Assembly: GCF_009184545.1 (NCBI RefSeq) | Contig: NZ_QJOW01000001.1 | Location: 434,001-498,000, forward strand | DNA length: 64,000 nucleotides | Direction: 5' to 3' | DNA from: Halosegnis rubeus | Lineage (GTDB): Archaea > Halobacteriota > Halobacteria > Halobacteriales > Haloarculaceae | In this document: in pieces, positions 34,206 to 42,886 of the stretch | Layout: each line of letters starts with the position of its first letter | Numbering within the stretch: the stretch's first letter is position 1 | Program-made: the position numbers and the translations under genes | The notes under the pieces: generated by a model | What the model saw: the letters and a program-made list of their open reading frames with translations, nothing else | Told to the model about the DNA's origin: nothing | Databases searched by the model: none

Positions 34206-35579
34206 ATGAAGCGGCCGCAGTTCACGACGCTGCTCGCGACGACCGTCGTCGGGGTGTATCTCCTCGTCGTCGCCGGCGCGACGGCCACCGTCGCCGACGC
34301 CACGGCCGCCTGTACGTCGTGGCCCCTATGTGCCCCCTCGTCGGTGAGTGCCGTCGTCGCGCTCGGCCACCGCACCGCCGCGCTCGTCGTCGGGCTCCTC
34401 CTCGTCAGCTCCGTCGCCATCGGGTGGTCGGACAGCTCTCGCCGCGTCAAGGGCGCGCTGCTGGCCGCGCTCGCGCTCTACCCGGTGCAGGTCGGGATGG
34501 GCGCAGTCGTCGTCTTCGCCGGTGCGAGCGGCCTCACGCCCGGTCTCCACCTCGGCATCGCCGTCGCCATCTTCACCGCGCTCACCGCCGCGCTCGCGTG
34601 GCAACTCGAAGCTGACACCGGACGCGACGACGTGCCCGAGGAACCGTTCGAGGAGTCCGTCGTCGACGCCGAACCGTCCGAGTCGACGGTTCGCTTCGAC
34701 TCCTCGTTCGACCGCGCCCGCGCGACGCTCTTCGCGTACTTCCGACTGATGAAGCCGCGGCTGATGTGGCTGCTCGCGCTCGTGGCCGCCGCCGGGATGT
34801 CGCTCGCCGGCGGCCCCGGTGGACTCACCGTCCGCACCATCGTCCTCACGCTCGGCGGTGGCGTCCTCGCCATCGGCGCGTCGGGGACCTTCAACCACGT
34901 CCTCGAGCGCGACATCGACCGTCGGATGAAACGCACCAGCGACCGCCCGCTGGCGACCGAACTCGTCCCCGTGCACAACGCGCTCGCGTTCGGATTCGCG
35001 CTCGCGGCCGCCTCGCTCGTCGCCTTCCTGCAGGTGAACGTCTTCGCCGCCACGCTCGGCTTCGTCGCCATCGTGTTCTACTCGGTCATCTACACGCTCG
35101 TGTTGAAGCCGAACACCGTCCAGAACACGGTTATCGGCGGTGTCGCGGGTGCGCTGCCGGCGCTCATCGGCTGGGTCGGCGTCACCGGCGAACTCGGGCT
35201 GCCGGGCGTCGTGCTCGCCGTGACCATCTTCCTGTGGACGCCGGCGCACTTCTACAACCTCGCGCTGGCGTACAAGGACGATTACGCCCGCGGCGGCTTC
35301 CCGATGATGCCCGTGGTCAGCGGGGAGACGAAGACGCGCAAACACATCGTCTGGTATCTCGCGGCCACGCTCGCCAGCGCCGGCGTGCTCACCGCGGTCA
35401 GCGATCTCGGCGTCTTCTACGCCGTGACCACGGTCGGGTTCGGGGCGCTCTTTCTGGGGATGGTCGTCCGACTCCACCGCGAGCGCACCGAGGGCGCGGC
35501 GTTCCGCGCGTTCCACGCCTCGAACGCATATCTCGGCGCGCTGCTCGTGGCTATCGTCGTAGATTCACTCGTCGTATGA
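34206..35579 (+). CDS. ctaB: Fusion of CtaA-like (heme A synthase half) and protoheme IX farnesyltransferase
   Basis: 457 aa. Residues 1-~140 are four helices with HRTAALVVGLLLVSS and HLGIAVAIFTALTAALAW, each with a His in the position of the heme ligands of CtaA/COX15 half-domains. After an acidic linker (~residues 140-170), residues ~175-457 are a complete CtaB: FRLMKPRLMWLLAL, ASGTFNHVLERDIDRRMKRT (N-x-x-x-D-x-x-x-D motif), RTSDRPLA, and YKDDYARGGFPMMPVVSG. CtaB makes heme O and CtaA oxidises it to heme A; only one four-helix half of CtaA is present. Overlaps the next gene (ATGA). The fusion is known from haloarchaea. Confidence 0.92.
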   Translation: MKRPQFTTLLATTVVGVYLLVVAGATATVADATAACTSWPLCAPSSVSAVVALGHRTAALVVGLLLVSSVAIGWSDSSRRVKGALLAALALYPVQVGMGAVVVFAGASGLTPGLHLGIAVAIFTALTAALAWQLEADTGRDDVPEEPFEESVVDAEPSESTVRFDSSFDRARATLFAYFRLMKPRLMWLLALVAAAGMSLAGGPGGLTVRTIVLTLGGGVLAIGASGTFNHVLERDIDRRMKRTSDRPLATELVPVHNALAFGFALAAASLVAFLQVNVFAATLGFVAIVFYSVIYTLVLKPNTVQNTVIGGVAGALPALIGWVGVTGELGLPGVVLAVTIFLWTPAHFYNLALAYKDDYARGGFPMMPVVSGETKTRKHIVWYLAATLASAGVLTAVSDLGVFYAVTTVGFGALFLGMVVRLHRERTEGAAFRAFHASNAYLGALLVAIVVDSLVV

Positions 35580-36268
35580 GCACGCTCGCCGCGGTTCGTG
35601 ACCGCCGCCCGCCCACCCGGACGCTCGTCTACTGGGCCGCCATCCTGAACGCACAGTTGCTCGTCGTCATCCTCTACTCGCTGCTCGTGAGCGGGCCGCC
35701 GGCGTCGCTGCGTGGCATCTTCATCCTCGTGATGCCGTGGGTGTGGCTCGACGTATCCTGGTGGGCGTATCGCAACACCTCGCTCCCGCGCGTGACCGGC
35801 CGCAAGCGGCTCGTCGCCGGTGCGCTCGCCGTCGGCTACTTCCTCGTGCTCGCGTTCGCCGGCGGCGTCCTCCTGCCGGGTATCGGCGAGCGCGCCACCG
35901 GGCTCCGGCTCGTCACCTACCAGATTCCGCCCGGCTTCGCGCCCGCACTGCTGTACAGCGGTGAGCGACTCGTCGTGAATCTCATCCCGTACAAGACGGT
36001 CGGCTATCTCGCGCTCGCGTGGCTCGTTTACGGAACGGTTGCCGACGTGTCCGGCTCCGTCGGCGCGGGCCTGCTCGGCCTCTTTTCCTGTGTCTCGTGT
36101 GTGCTTCCCGTCATCGCGGGCGTACTCACGACTGTCACAGGGAGTGCCGGCTTCGCCGCCACTATCGGCCAGCAGTCGTATTTCCTCTCCACGAGCGTGT
36201 TCCTCGCGACTGTGCTCCTGCTCCGATGGCGACCGACGATGGCGGACCTCTCGCGACTTCGCCCGTGA
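35576..36268 (+). CDS. Seven-helix membrane protein of the oxidase assembly cluster
   Basis: 230 aa from the ATG overlapping the ctaB stop. About seven hydrophobic helices: TLVYWAAILNAQLLVVILYS, LRGIFILVMPWVWLDVSWWAY, LVAGALAVGYFLVLAFAGG, and a late segment LLGLFSCVSCVLPVIAGVL. The CVSCVLP motif puts two Cys in a membrane helix, which could bind copper or heme or form a disulfide. I recall the type as DUF7546 but this is unchecked. Translational coupling to ctaB suggests a part in oxidase biogenesis. Confidence 0.75.
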   Translation: MSTLAAVRDRRPPTRTLVYWAAILNAQLLVVILYSLLVSGPPASLRGIFILVMPWVWLDVSWWAYRNTSLPRVTGRKRLVAGALAVGYFLVLAFAGGVLLPGIGERATGLRLVTYQIPPGFAPALLYSGERLVVNLIPYKTVGYLALAWLVYGTVADVSGSVGAGLLGLFSCVSCVLPVIAGVLTTVTGSAGFAATIGQQSYFLSTSVFLATVLLLRWRPTMADLSRLRP

Positions 36269-36305
36269 CCGTCAGGTGCTTGCCCCCGGCGCTCATCTCT
36301 CGCGT

Positions 36306-36536
36306 ATGACACACGTCGAAATCACCTACTGCGTGCCGTGTGGCTATCTCGACCGCGCACTCGATACCGAACGCGCGGTGCTCCAGAGCTTCGGGCAATC
36401 ACTTGACCGCGTGACCCTCGTCACCGGCGACCACGGTGTCTTCCGCGTGACGGTCGACGGCGAACAAATCTGGGACCTGACCGAGGACGAGTACGACGTG
36501 GACGATATCGTCCGCCGGGTGCGCGCCGAACTGTAG
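36306..36536 (+). CDS. Rdx/SelW-family thioredoxin-fold protein
   Basis: 76 aa from the ATG at 36306; an apparent longer frame overlaps the previous gene. The start THVEITYCVPCGYLDRA contains the C9-x2-C12 redox motif of the SelT/SelW/SelH (Rdx) family, followed by the beta-strand pattern VTLVTGDHGVFRVTVDGEQIWD. Rdx proteins are small cytoplasmic redox proteins with unclear partners. It lies in the oxidase assembly region, where Cys redox control for copper insertion would make sense, but that is inference. Confidence 0.85.
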   Translation: MTHVEITYCVPCGYLDRALDTERAVLQSFGQSLDRVTLVTGDHGVFRVTVDGEQIWDLTEDEYDVDDIVRRVRAEL

Positions 36537-36584
36537 CGGGCGACGGAACACAACCGCTTAGACGGGCGCGCCACGAACCGAGGT

Positions 36585-37500
<916 letters not shown>

Positions 37501-37508
<8 letters not shown>

Positions 37509-38280
37509 AGCCGGTCGCATCCGGTCGGAGACCGTCGCCGCGGGGAAGGCGTTCCTCCGCCGGCGCACCGCCGTCTTCTTCACGTTCTTCTTTCCGGCCA
37601 TCATCATCCTCATCTTCGGGGCTTTGGTCAACACGGCCGGCGGGACGGGCGGGCTGTTCACCGAGCCGCCGGGCTACTACGTCCCCGGCTACCTCGCCGT
37701 CGTCGTGTTGTTCACGCCGCTCTCCCGGGTAGGTAGCGAGGTCGCCCGCCACCGCGAAGACAACCGCTTCGAGAAGCTGGCGACGACGCCGCTCCGTCGG
37801 TGGGAGTGGCTGGCGGCACAGACGCTCGTCAACGTCGGCATCATCGGCGTCGCGGCCGCGGGAATCCTCCTGCTCGTGGTGGCCGTCACCGGCGCGTCCA
37901 TCGTCTTCTCGCCGCTGCTCGTCCCGTTCGTCGTGCTCGGCGTCGCGTTGTTCTGTGGCCTGGGCGCGATTCTCGGGAGTCTGTCGGACTCCTCGGACGG
38001 CGTCATCGCGGCCTCGAACGGAATCGCGCTCCCACTTCTGTTCTTGTCGGAGACGTTCGTTCCCCAGTCGCTCCTGCCGGAGTGGCTCCCGCTGTGGGTG
38101 TCGCCGCTGACCTACTTCTCGCGTGGCGTGCGTGCCGTCGCCTACGAACCGCCGGACACGCTCGCCACCTCGCAGGTGCCGGGGGGGCTGGGCGTCGCGG
38201 AGTCGAATCTGCTCGTGCTCGCCGCGTTGACGCTCGCCTTCTTCGTCGTCGGGGCTGTGACGCTCCCGCGGACCGACTGA
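37501..38280 (+). CDS. ABC-2 type transporter permease
   Basis: 259 aa from the ATG at 37501 (MSRAGRIRSETVAAGKAFLRRR). Six helices with the ABC-2 pattern: an amphipathic start, VFFTFFFPAIIILIFGAL, the coupling loop EVARHREDNRFEKLATTPL, and the late motif PLLFLSETFVPQSLLPEWL..VSPLTYFSRGVRA, which is the Pfam ABC2_membrane C-terminal signature (P-L-T-Y). Partner of the ATPase with which it overlaps. Substrate unknown. Confidence 0.92.
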
Positions 38281-38315
38281 GAAACCGTTTTCCGAACCCG
38301 ACGGCGAGTGGTGGT

Positions 38316-38720
38316 ATGCAACTCTCCACGCTCCCCGACCGACCGTTCGAACTCGCGGAACTGCAAGAGCTCAACGAGAGCGGCCGCTTCCGGGCCGTCT
38401 TCCCGGCCGGCGTCTTCGACTTCGAGGGGACCGACGCGAAGCTCGTTCCGGCGGTCGTCCTCGTCACGCCGGGGGACGGTGAGGACGAGGAAGCCGGTGG
38501 TGAAGGCGATGGTGAGGGCGGCCGGGTCGTCGCCGTCGGGTACGACTTCGAGGAGCGGTGGCAGCGCGTTTCGAGCGAACAGGCAGGCGACCGCGTACAG
38601 GAGCAGGTTGAGCGGGCGGCGGCCGAGCTCAGGGAGTGGGCGGCAGCGACGGACCAGCGGTGGGCGATGTCGGACGGCGCGACCGCGCTGGCCGAGCACA
38701 TGGGCGCACTGGAGGAGTAG
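38316..38720 (+). CDS. Conserved haloarchaeal protein of unknown function
   Basis: 134 aa from the ATG at 38316 (MQLSTLPDRPFELAE). Soluble; a predicted alpha/beta N-terminus (RFRAVFPAGVFDFEGTDAKLVPAVVLVTP), a Gly/Glu/Asp loop, VVAVGYDFEERWQRV and a long C-terminal amphipathic helix (DRVQEQVERAAAELREW). No family is recognised. It converges on the DUF420 gene with a 1-bp gap. Confidence 0.7.
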   Translation: MQLSTLPDRPFELAELQELNESGRFRAVFPAGVFDFEGTDAKLVPAVVLVTPGDGEDEEAGGEGDGEGGRVVAVGYDFEERWQRVSSEQAGDRVQEQVERAAAELREWAAATDQRWAMSDGATALAEHMGALEE

Positions 38721-38721
38721 C

Positions 38722-39306
38722 TCAGGCCGGGACGAAATCGAAGGTGTAGACGTGGTTCAACAGTAGGTACGCTAACACGCCGAGCGTGAGCGAGACGCTC
38801 CAGACGGCGACGGTGATACGGCCGACGCGAGCGTGGGCGGTCTGGCGAATCTCGTCGACGCTGTGGCTCAGTCCGATAGTGATGTTGTATAAGACGAGCG
38901 GCACCGACAGCGCCGACAGCACGATGTGGATGCCCAACATCGCGAGGTACAGATAATACGGGAGGTCGGGACCGACGAAGTCCTTGCGTCCCCCGCCGCC
39001 GGTCTTGAGCAGGTACATCACGAGGAAAATCATGATGAGGACGAAAGAGACGATCATCAGCCGGCGGTGCGTCTCGACGTTTCCCTGCCGGATGTGGTAC
39101 CAGCCGGCGACCAGACAACAGACCGCGACGGTGTTGACGAGCGCGATGGCGTGTGAGAGCAGATTCACCGTCCCCAGCCCGATCTCCGGGTAGATTGGCA
39201 GGCCGACGTAGAGGGTCCCGATGACGAGCACGTAGCCGACGACGCTGAGCACGGCGACGACGGCCCGAGGGCGGCGTTTCACGACCGAACTGTCCGCGAG
39301 ACTCAT
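38722..39306 (-). CDS. DUF420 (CtaM/YozB-like) membrane protein, oxidase assembly
   Basis: 194 aa from the ATG at 39306 (MSLADSSVVKRRPRA). Five to six helices with His residues at fixed membrane positions: LLSHAIALVNTVAVCCLVAGWYHIRQG, ETHRRLMIVSFVLIMIFLVMYL, YLAMLGIHIVLSALSVPLVL. This pattern is DUF420; in Gram-positive bacteria a member (CtaM) is needed for maturation of heme A oxidases. Location at the end of the oxidase assembly block agrees. It diverges from the B12 subunit gene; see the inverted repeat between them. Confidence 0.85.
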   Translation of the reverse strand: MSLADSSVVKRRPRAVVAVLSVVGYVLVIGTLYVGLPIYPEIGLGTVNLLSHAIALVNTVAVCCLVAGWYHIRQGNVETHRRLMIVSFVLIMIFLVMYLLKTGGGGRKDFVGPDLPYYLYLAMLGIHIVLSALSVPLVLYNITIGLSHSVDEIRQTAHARVGRITVAVWSVSLTLGVLAYLLLNHVYTFDFVPA

Positions 39307-39338
39307 AACCGTATTTGGTGGCCGGCGTAAGTAGCCGT

Positions 39339-39359
39339 TCCGCTTTCCGAACAAGCGGA
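39339..39359. repeat. Perfect 7-bp inverted repeat in divergent intergenic region
   Basis: TCCGCTT (39339-39345) and AAGCGGA (39353-39359) flank a 7-bp spacer, between the DUF420 gene and the B12-subunit gene. It could be an operator or form a small hairpin; no strong TATA box is aligned with it. Confidence 0.4.
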
Positions 39360-39436
39360 GTTGTACTCGCACAATCCTGCTGAAGGCTGTCAGCCGCTCC
39401 GTAACTGTGAAAGCGTCTGGGTGTGCAAGTGTTGCC

Positions 39437-39856
39437 ATGAGTACACAGGACTCCGAGGACCGGACCATCCGCTGTCTGGTCGCGAAGGTCGGTCTCGACG
39501 GCCACGACCGCGGCGCACACGTCATCGCCCGGGCGTTCCGCGACGCCGGCTTCGAGGTCATCTACTCCGGACTCCACAAGTCACCCGACGAAATCGTGCA
39601 GGCCGCCGTCCAGGAGGACGTGGACGCGCTCGGTATCTCAATCCTCTCCGGTGCCCACAACACTCTCGTTCCGAAAATCGTGGAGGGGTTGGAGTCGTAC
39701 GACGCCTTCGAGGACACGCTCGTGCTCGTTGGCGGTATCATCCCCGACGAGGACCGCGACGAGTTGTACGAGATGGGCGTCGACGGCATCTTCGGTCCGG
39801 GGTCGTCGATGGCAGAGACCATCGAGTTCGTCCGCGAGAACGCGCCCGAGCGATGA
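39437..39856 (+). CDS. mcmB: Methylmalonyl-CoA mutase, B12-binding (small) subunit
   Basis: 139 aa from the ATG at 39437. Cobalamin-binding fold with the D-x-H-x-x-G motif (GLDGHDRGAHVIARAF) whose His replaces the lower axial base, then EVIYSGLHKSPDEIV, LGISILSGAH (S-x-L loop) and LVGGIIPDED...GVDGIFGPGS (GG motif). Partner of the catalytic subunit at 4962, ~33 kb away. The next gene, meaB, starts inside its last codons (ATGA at 39853). It may also serve a related acyl-CoA mutase such as isobutyryl- or ethylmalonyl-CoA mutase. Confidence 0.92.
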   Translation: MSTQDSEDRTIRCLVAKVGLDGHDRGAHVIARAFRDAGFEVIYSGLHKSPDEIVQAAVQEDVDALGISILSGAHNTLVPKIVEGLESYDAFEDTLVLVGGIIPDEDRDELYEMGVDGIFGPGSSMAETIEFVRENAPER

Positions 39857-40887
39857 GCGATCTCATCGAGGAACTGCTCGCCGGAAAACACCGCGCGCTG
39901 GCCCGCGTCATCTCGAAAATCGAAGACCGCGGGTCCGGCTACCGCGAGTTGGTCAGTCAACTCCACGAGCACACCGGGAACGCGACGGTCGTCGGCATCA
40001 CCGGTTCCCCCGGCGCTGGCAAGTCGACGCTCGTCGACAAGATGGCAGAGACGTATCGCGAGCGGGGCGAGACCGTCGGCGTCATCGCCATTGACCCCTC
40101 TTCGCCCTTTTCGGGTGGCGCGGTGTTGGGCGACCGCATCCGGATGGCCTCGAACGTCGGAGACATGGACGTGTTCTTCCGTTCGATGTCGGCGCGGGGA
40201 ACGCTCGGCGGGCTCTCGACGGCGACGACGGACGCGGTGAAGGCACTCGACGCGTTCGGGAAGGACCGAATCATCATCGAGACGGTCGGCGCGGGCCAAA
40301 ACGAGGTCGACATCGTCGGCACCGCCGACACCGTCGCCGTGCTCGTTCCTCCCTCCTCGGGTGACGACGTACAGATGCTGAAGGCCGGTATCCTCGAAAT
40401 CGGCGACGTGTTCATCGTCAACAAGGCCGACCTCGACGGGGCCGACCGCACAGTACAGGAGCTAAAAGAGATGGTTCACATGCGGGACGCCTCGCCGCTT
40501 GCCGGCACTGCCGGCCACCACGGCGTCGAGACCGACGCAGTTGGTGAGCAGGATGAAGACGACAACGGGGACGACGAGACGTGGACCCCGCCAATCGTCG
40601 AGACGGTCGCCAAGACCGGCGAGGGCGTCGAACCGTTTCTCGACACGCTCGTCGACCACCGCGCGTGGCTCGAGGCTTCGGGCGAACTCAACGCTCAGCG
40701 GCGCGACCGCTACGAGGAGGAGATTCGCCGCCTGCTCCGTGAGGGTGCGGGCGAACTGATTCGCGAGGAAATCGAGCGGCAGGGTGGGCTCGAACGCTAC
40801 GTGGACGCCATCGTCGCGAAGGAGACCGACCCGTACGCCGTGACGGAGGAACTGCTCGCTCCGCTGCGCGAGTCGGTCCGCGAGTAG
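39853..40887 (+). CDS. meaB: MeaB/ArgK-type GTPase, methylmalonyl-CoA mutase chaperone
   Basis: 344 aa. Walker A GSPGAGKSTLVDKM, GVIAIDPSSPFSGGAVLGDRIRM, the switch region with FIIETVGAGQNEVDI-like sequence (IIIETVGAGQNE), and NKAD in the base-recognition loop (FIVNKADLDGAD). It gates cofactor loading and repair of adenosylcobalamin-dependent mutases. An acidic insert (~residues 220-245, HHGVETDAVGEQDEDDNGDD) is longer than in bacterial MeaB. Coupled by a 4-bp overlap to mcmB. Read from MSDLIEELLAG. Confidence 0.95.
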   Translation: MSDLIEELLAGKHRALARVISKIEDRGSGYRELVSQLHEHTGNATVVGITGSPGAGKSTLVDKMAETYRERGETVGVIAIDPSSPFSGGAVLGDRIRMASNVGDMDVFFRSMSARGTLGGLSTATTDAVKALDAFGKDRIIIETVGAGQNEVDIVGTADTVAVLVPPSSGDDVQMLKAGILEIGDVFIVNKADLDGADRTVQELKEMVHMRDASPLAGTAGHHGVETDAVGEQDEDDNGDDETWTPPIVETVAKTGEGVEPFLDTLVDHRAWLEASGELNAQRRDRYEEEIRRLLREGAGELIREEIERQGGLERYVDAIVAKETDPYAVTEELLAPLRESVRE

Positions 40888-40888
40888 C

Positions 40889-41296
40889 TCACGCCAGTCG
40901 CTGGTGTTCGACTTTCAGACACTTATCGTGAATGAACCGACGCCCGGAGTCGGTGACGCGCTCGCCGGCCTCACCGTCGCGAATCCCGAGCTGGAGCCAC
41001 ACGGTGTCCACGTCCTCACGGTCGAGCGTCTCGTCGACGATACTCGACACCTCGGCGCTCGGCCGGAACACGTCCACGAGGTCGACTGTCTCCTCCACGT
41101 CGGAAAGCGAGTCGTACGCCGGTTCGCCGAGCACCTCGTCGGTCGTCGGGTTGACCGGGACGATACGGTAGCCGTGCTCTTGGAGATACTTCGGGACGCC
41201 GTGGGCGGCCTTCCCAGGCGTGGCCGAACAGCCGACGACCGCGATGGTCTCTGCCTCAAGCGCTGCCGTCAACTCCGCGTCGTCTGTCGTCACCAT
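40889..41296 (-). CDS. CoA-binding domain protein (YccU-like)
   Basis: 135 aa from the ATG at 41296 (MVTTDDAELTAAL). CoA_binding_2 pattern: TIAVVGCSATPGKAAHGVPKYLQEHGYRIVPVNP, GEPAYDSLSDVEE-like strand, VDLVDVFRPSAEVSSIVDE, VDTVWLQLGIRDGEAGE, and FIHDKCLKVEH with the conserved Cys-x-x-x-E/H ending. A small Rossmann-fold protein that binds CoA in structures of relatives; function unclear. It converges on meaB with a 1-bp gap. Confidence 0.85.
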   Translation of the reverse strand: MVTTDDAELTAALEAETIAVVGCSATPGKAAHGVPKYLQEHGYRIVPVNPTTDEVLGEPAYDSLSDVEETVDLVDVFRPSAEVSSIVDETLDREDVDTVWLQLGIRDGEAGERVTDSGRRFIHDKCLKVEHQRLA

Positions 41297-41337
41297 ACTC
41301 ACCCGTAGCGTCCGGCGCGCAAAAGCCTCGGGGGCGG

Positions 41338-42189
41338 CTACGCGAACCGGCCGACGATGAACGCGCCGGCGGCGAGCAGTTGACCGTACTTCAGCCACGC
41401 CTGACTCCGCGTCGGTTCGGAAAAGCCCCAGTAGCCGGCGACCAGCATGAGCACGTCGGGGACGGCGACGGCGACGAGATACGCGACGCCGAAGTCGGCG
41501 AGCAGATACGGGAGTGGGCTGCCGGCGACGCCGACGAGCAGCGCGGCCATCGCGACCTGGAGCGCACGCCGCTTCCCGACCGCGATGGGAAGCGTGTTCA
41601 GCCCCTCCTCGCGGTCGCCGGCGATATCCTCCACGTCCTTGATGACCTCCCGCGAGAACGTCGCCAGCGCGGCGAGCACGGCGAGGACGGCTACAGGTCG
41701 GAGCGCGCCCCCGACGGCCGCACCGCCGAACAGGAACGTCGACCCGCCGAGACAGCCGACGACCGCGTTACCGACTCCCGGCAGTCCCTTGAACAGCTTC
41801 GTGTACGCGACGAGCGCGGTGAGATTTACGACGGCAATCGCGACGGCAAGTGGCGGGAGCACGAGCGCCAGTCCGACCGCGACCGCGAACTGCACCGCGG
41901 CGAACGCGAGTGTCTCATGCGGCGTCACCGCACCGCGGGGAATCGGTCGCTTCGGCCGATTGATGGCGTCGATTTCACGGTCGAAGTAGTCGTTGATGGC
42001 GTTGCCGGCTCCGACGGCGAGCATTGTCGCGAGCACGGCTGCGGCCGCACGGACCAGTGCGCCCGTGTCGACGAGCAGCCCCGGCGTCGGTGCGGTTCCG
42101 GCGACGACCGCACCGATAGCCGTGAGCAGTCCCGACGTGAGCGCGTTTCCGGGGCGTGTAAGCTCAACGAATCCGCGAAGCCGCTGCAT
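41338..42189 (-). CDS. Digeranylgeranylglyceryl phosphate synthase (UbiA family)
   Basis: 283 aa, eight to nine helices. First Asp-rich motif NAINDYFDREIDAINRPKRP and second DVEDIAGDREEGLNTLP identify a UbiA prenyltransferase. The N-terminus RGFVELTRPGNALTSGLLTAIG and overall length match archaeal (S)-2,3-di-O-geranylgeranylglyceryl phosphate synthase, the second prenylation step in ether lipid synthesis at the membrane. Other archaeal UbiA roles (menaquinone, heme) have different N-termini. It is followed by tRNA-Arg on the other strand. Confidence 0.88.
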   Translation of the reverse strand: MQRLRGFVELTRPGNALTSGLLTAIGAVVAGTAPTPGLLVDTGALVRAAAAVLATMLAVGAGNAINDYFDREIDAINRPKRPIPRGAVTPHETLAFAAVQFAVAVGLALVLPPLAVAIAVVNLTALVAYTKLFKGLPGVGNAVVGCLGGSTFLFGGAAVGGALRPVAVLAVLAALATFSREVIKDVEDIAGDREEGLNTLPIAVGKRRALQVAMAALLVGVAGSPLPYLLADFGVAYLVAVAVPDVLMLVAGYWGFSEPTRSQAWLKYGQLLAAGAFIVGRFA

Positions 42190-42250
42190 GGTTGGTTGTC
42201 ACGAGACGCGAGTATGAACGCGTCGGTCCGGAACGTTTCCGATGGAAGGG

Positions 42251-42262
42251 CTTTTGAATACC
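42251..42262 (+). promoter_or_regulatory. Probable tRNA-Arg promoter (TATA-like box)
   Basis: The AT-rich cttttgaata is centred ~27 bp before the first tRNA base, as expected for an archaeal BRE/TATA pair. Confidence 0.5.
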
Positions 42263-42282
42263 ACCCTGCTACGCAGTAGTGA

Positions 42283-42357
42283 GGGCCCTTAGCTCAGCCC
42301 GGACAGAGTGCGTGGCTTCGGACCACGTTGCCGGGGGTTCAAATCCCTCAGGGCTCG
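42283..42357 (+). tRNA. tRNA-Arg (anticodon TCG)
   Basis: A full cloverleaf can be drawn. Acceptor GGGCCCT (42283-42289) pairs with AGGGCTC (42350-42356), one G-U; D-stem GCTC/GAGT; anticodon stem CGTGG/CCACG with loop CTTCGGA, giving anticodon TCG (reads CGA and, with wobble, CGG). T-stem GGGGG/CCCTC with loop TTCAAAT; discriminator G. CCA is not encoded and no intron is present. The accessory island begins right after its 3' end, a common integration position. Confidence 0.95.
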
Positions 42358-42363
42358 TCTTGC

Positions 42364-42444
42364 TGCATAACGAACCAAATCCACTGGACAGCGACAGGTA
42401 ATATATAAATCCACCCGTGCCCTTCAACTGGAGTTCGTTATGCA
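42364..42444. repeat. 12-bp perfect inverted repeat flanking a strong TATA box
   Basis: TGCATAACGAAC (42364-42375) and GTTCGTTATGCA (42433-42444) are exact inverted copies 57 bp apart, starting 6 bp after the tRNA. Between them taatatataaat (42399-42410) is a strong archaeal TATA element for the plus strand, with the expected start site at the right arm. A 19-codon reading frame (42440-42499, starting MHHQAPLRRP) begins in the right arm. Candidates are a small non-autonomous element, paired operators, or the promoter of a short RNA. Confidence 0.6.
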
Positions 42445-42499
42445 TCATCAGGCACCCCTTCGCCGTCCCCTGATTCCACGCAGCAAAACACCGCCTTGA
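42440..42499 (+). CDS. Possible 19-residue micro-ORF
   Basis: ATG at 42440, TGA at 42497-42499. It encodes a basic, proline-rich peptide (MHHQAPLRRPLIPRSKTPP). Support comes only from the well-placed TATA box ~35 bp upstream. It could equally be a non-coding transcript or the broken start of a lost gene. Confidence 0.2.
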   Translation: MHHQAPLRRPLIPRSKTPP

Positions 42500-42508
42500 T
42501 GCGTATAG

Positions 42509-42658
42509 TCAATCACAAGTCGATATCAAGAAGAGTTTCCCAGCCTGACGATGTCGCCATCCCCCTTTGATCGTCACGAGCGCCCCTAAGCCAGCCAACA
42601 CAGCGACCGTTCCGGCACCGATGTGTAGCCAGAGTGTCCAACCTTCCAATGTTGGCAT
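42509..42658 (-). pseudogene. Truncated small membrane protein gene (DUF2306-like N-terminus)
   Basis: Reads 49 residues from ATG 42658: a start MPTLEGWTLWLHIGAGTVAV, helix continuing LAGLGALVTIKGG, then WRHRQAGKLFLIST and a stop. The KGG-x-R-H-R-x-A-G motif after the first helix is what I know from the beginning of haloarchaeal DUF2306-like multi-helix proteins of ~150-200 aa, so the rest is missing. A minus-strand box gtttatttagg (42677-42688) lies ~24 bp before the ATG, so the promoter survives. Family assignment is from memory. The alternative is a genuine one-helix peptide. Confidence 0.5.
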
Positions 42659-42852
42659 ACACACATACCCGAACACGTCCTAAATAAACGTCCTGCACAT
42701 CCGAGAAACGCTACTGCCGGAGCGCTCTCCTTGGACGCCTGTGACCGAGGAGCGCTCTGTATTCAGCACACTTCTAAAGACATCTCTCCGATTGATGATT
42801 CCAACAGAGTCGAAACCCCAGAATAGTGGGACTTACCCCGCTGAATCAAGGA

Positions 42853-42886
42853 GAAAGCCTCGCGCTTTACCGCGGGGAGGATGTCA
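42853..42886 (+). mobile_element. Solo right end of an IS1341-type TnpB element (guide-RNA hairpin scar)
   Basis: Hairpin CCTCGCG (42858-42864), loop ctttac, CGCGGGG (42871-42877), followed by gaggatgtcaa. The same layout, a GC hairpin followed by GGAGGATGTCA, is seen next to tnpB remnants at 51750 and 52249. No tnpB coding sequence lies upstream here. In TnpB systems this end forms the 3' scaffold of the guide RNA. Confidence 0.6.
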
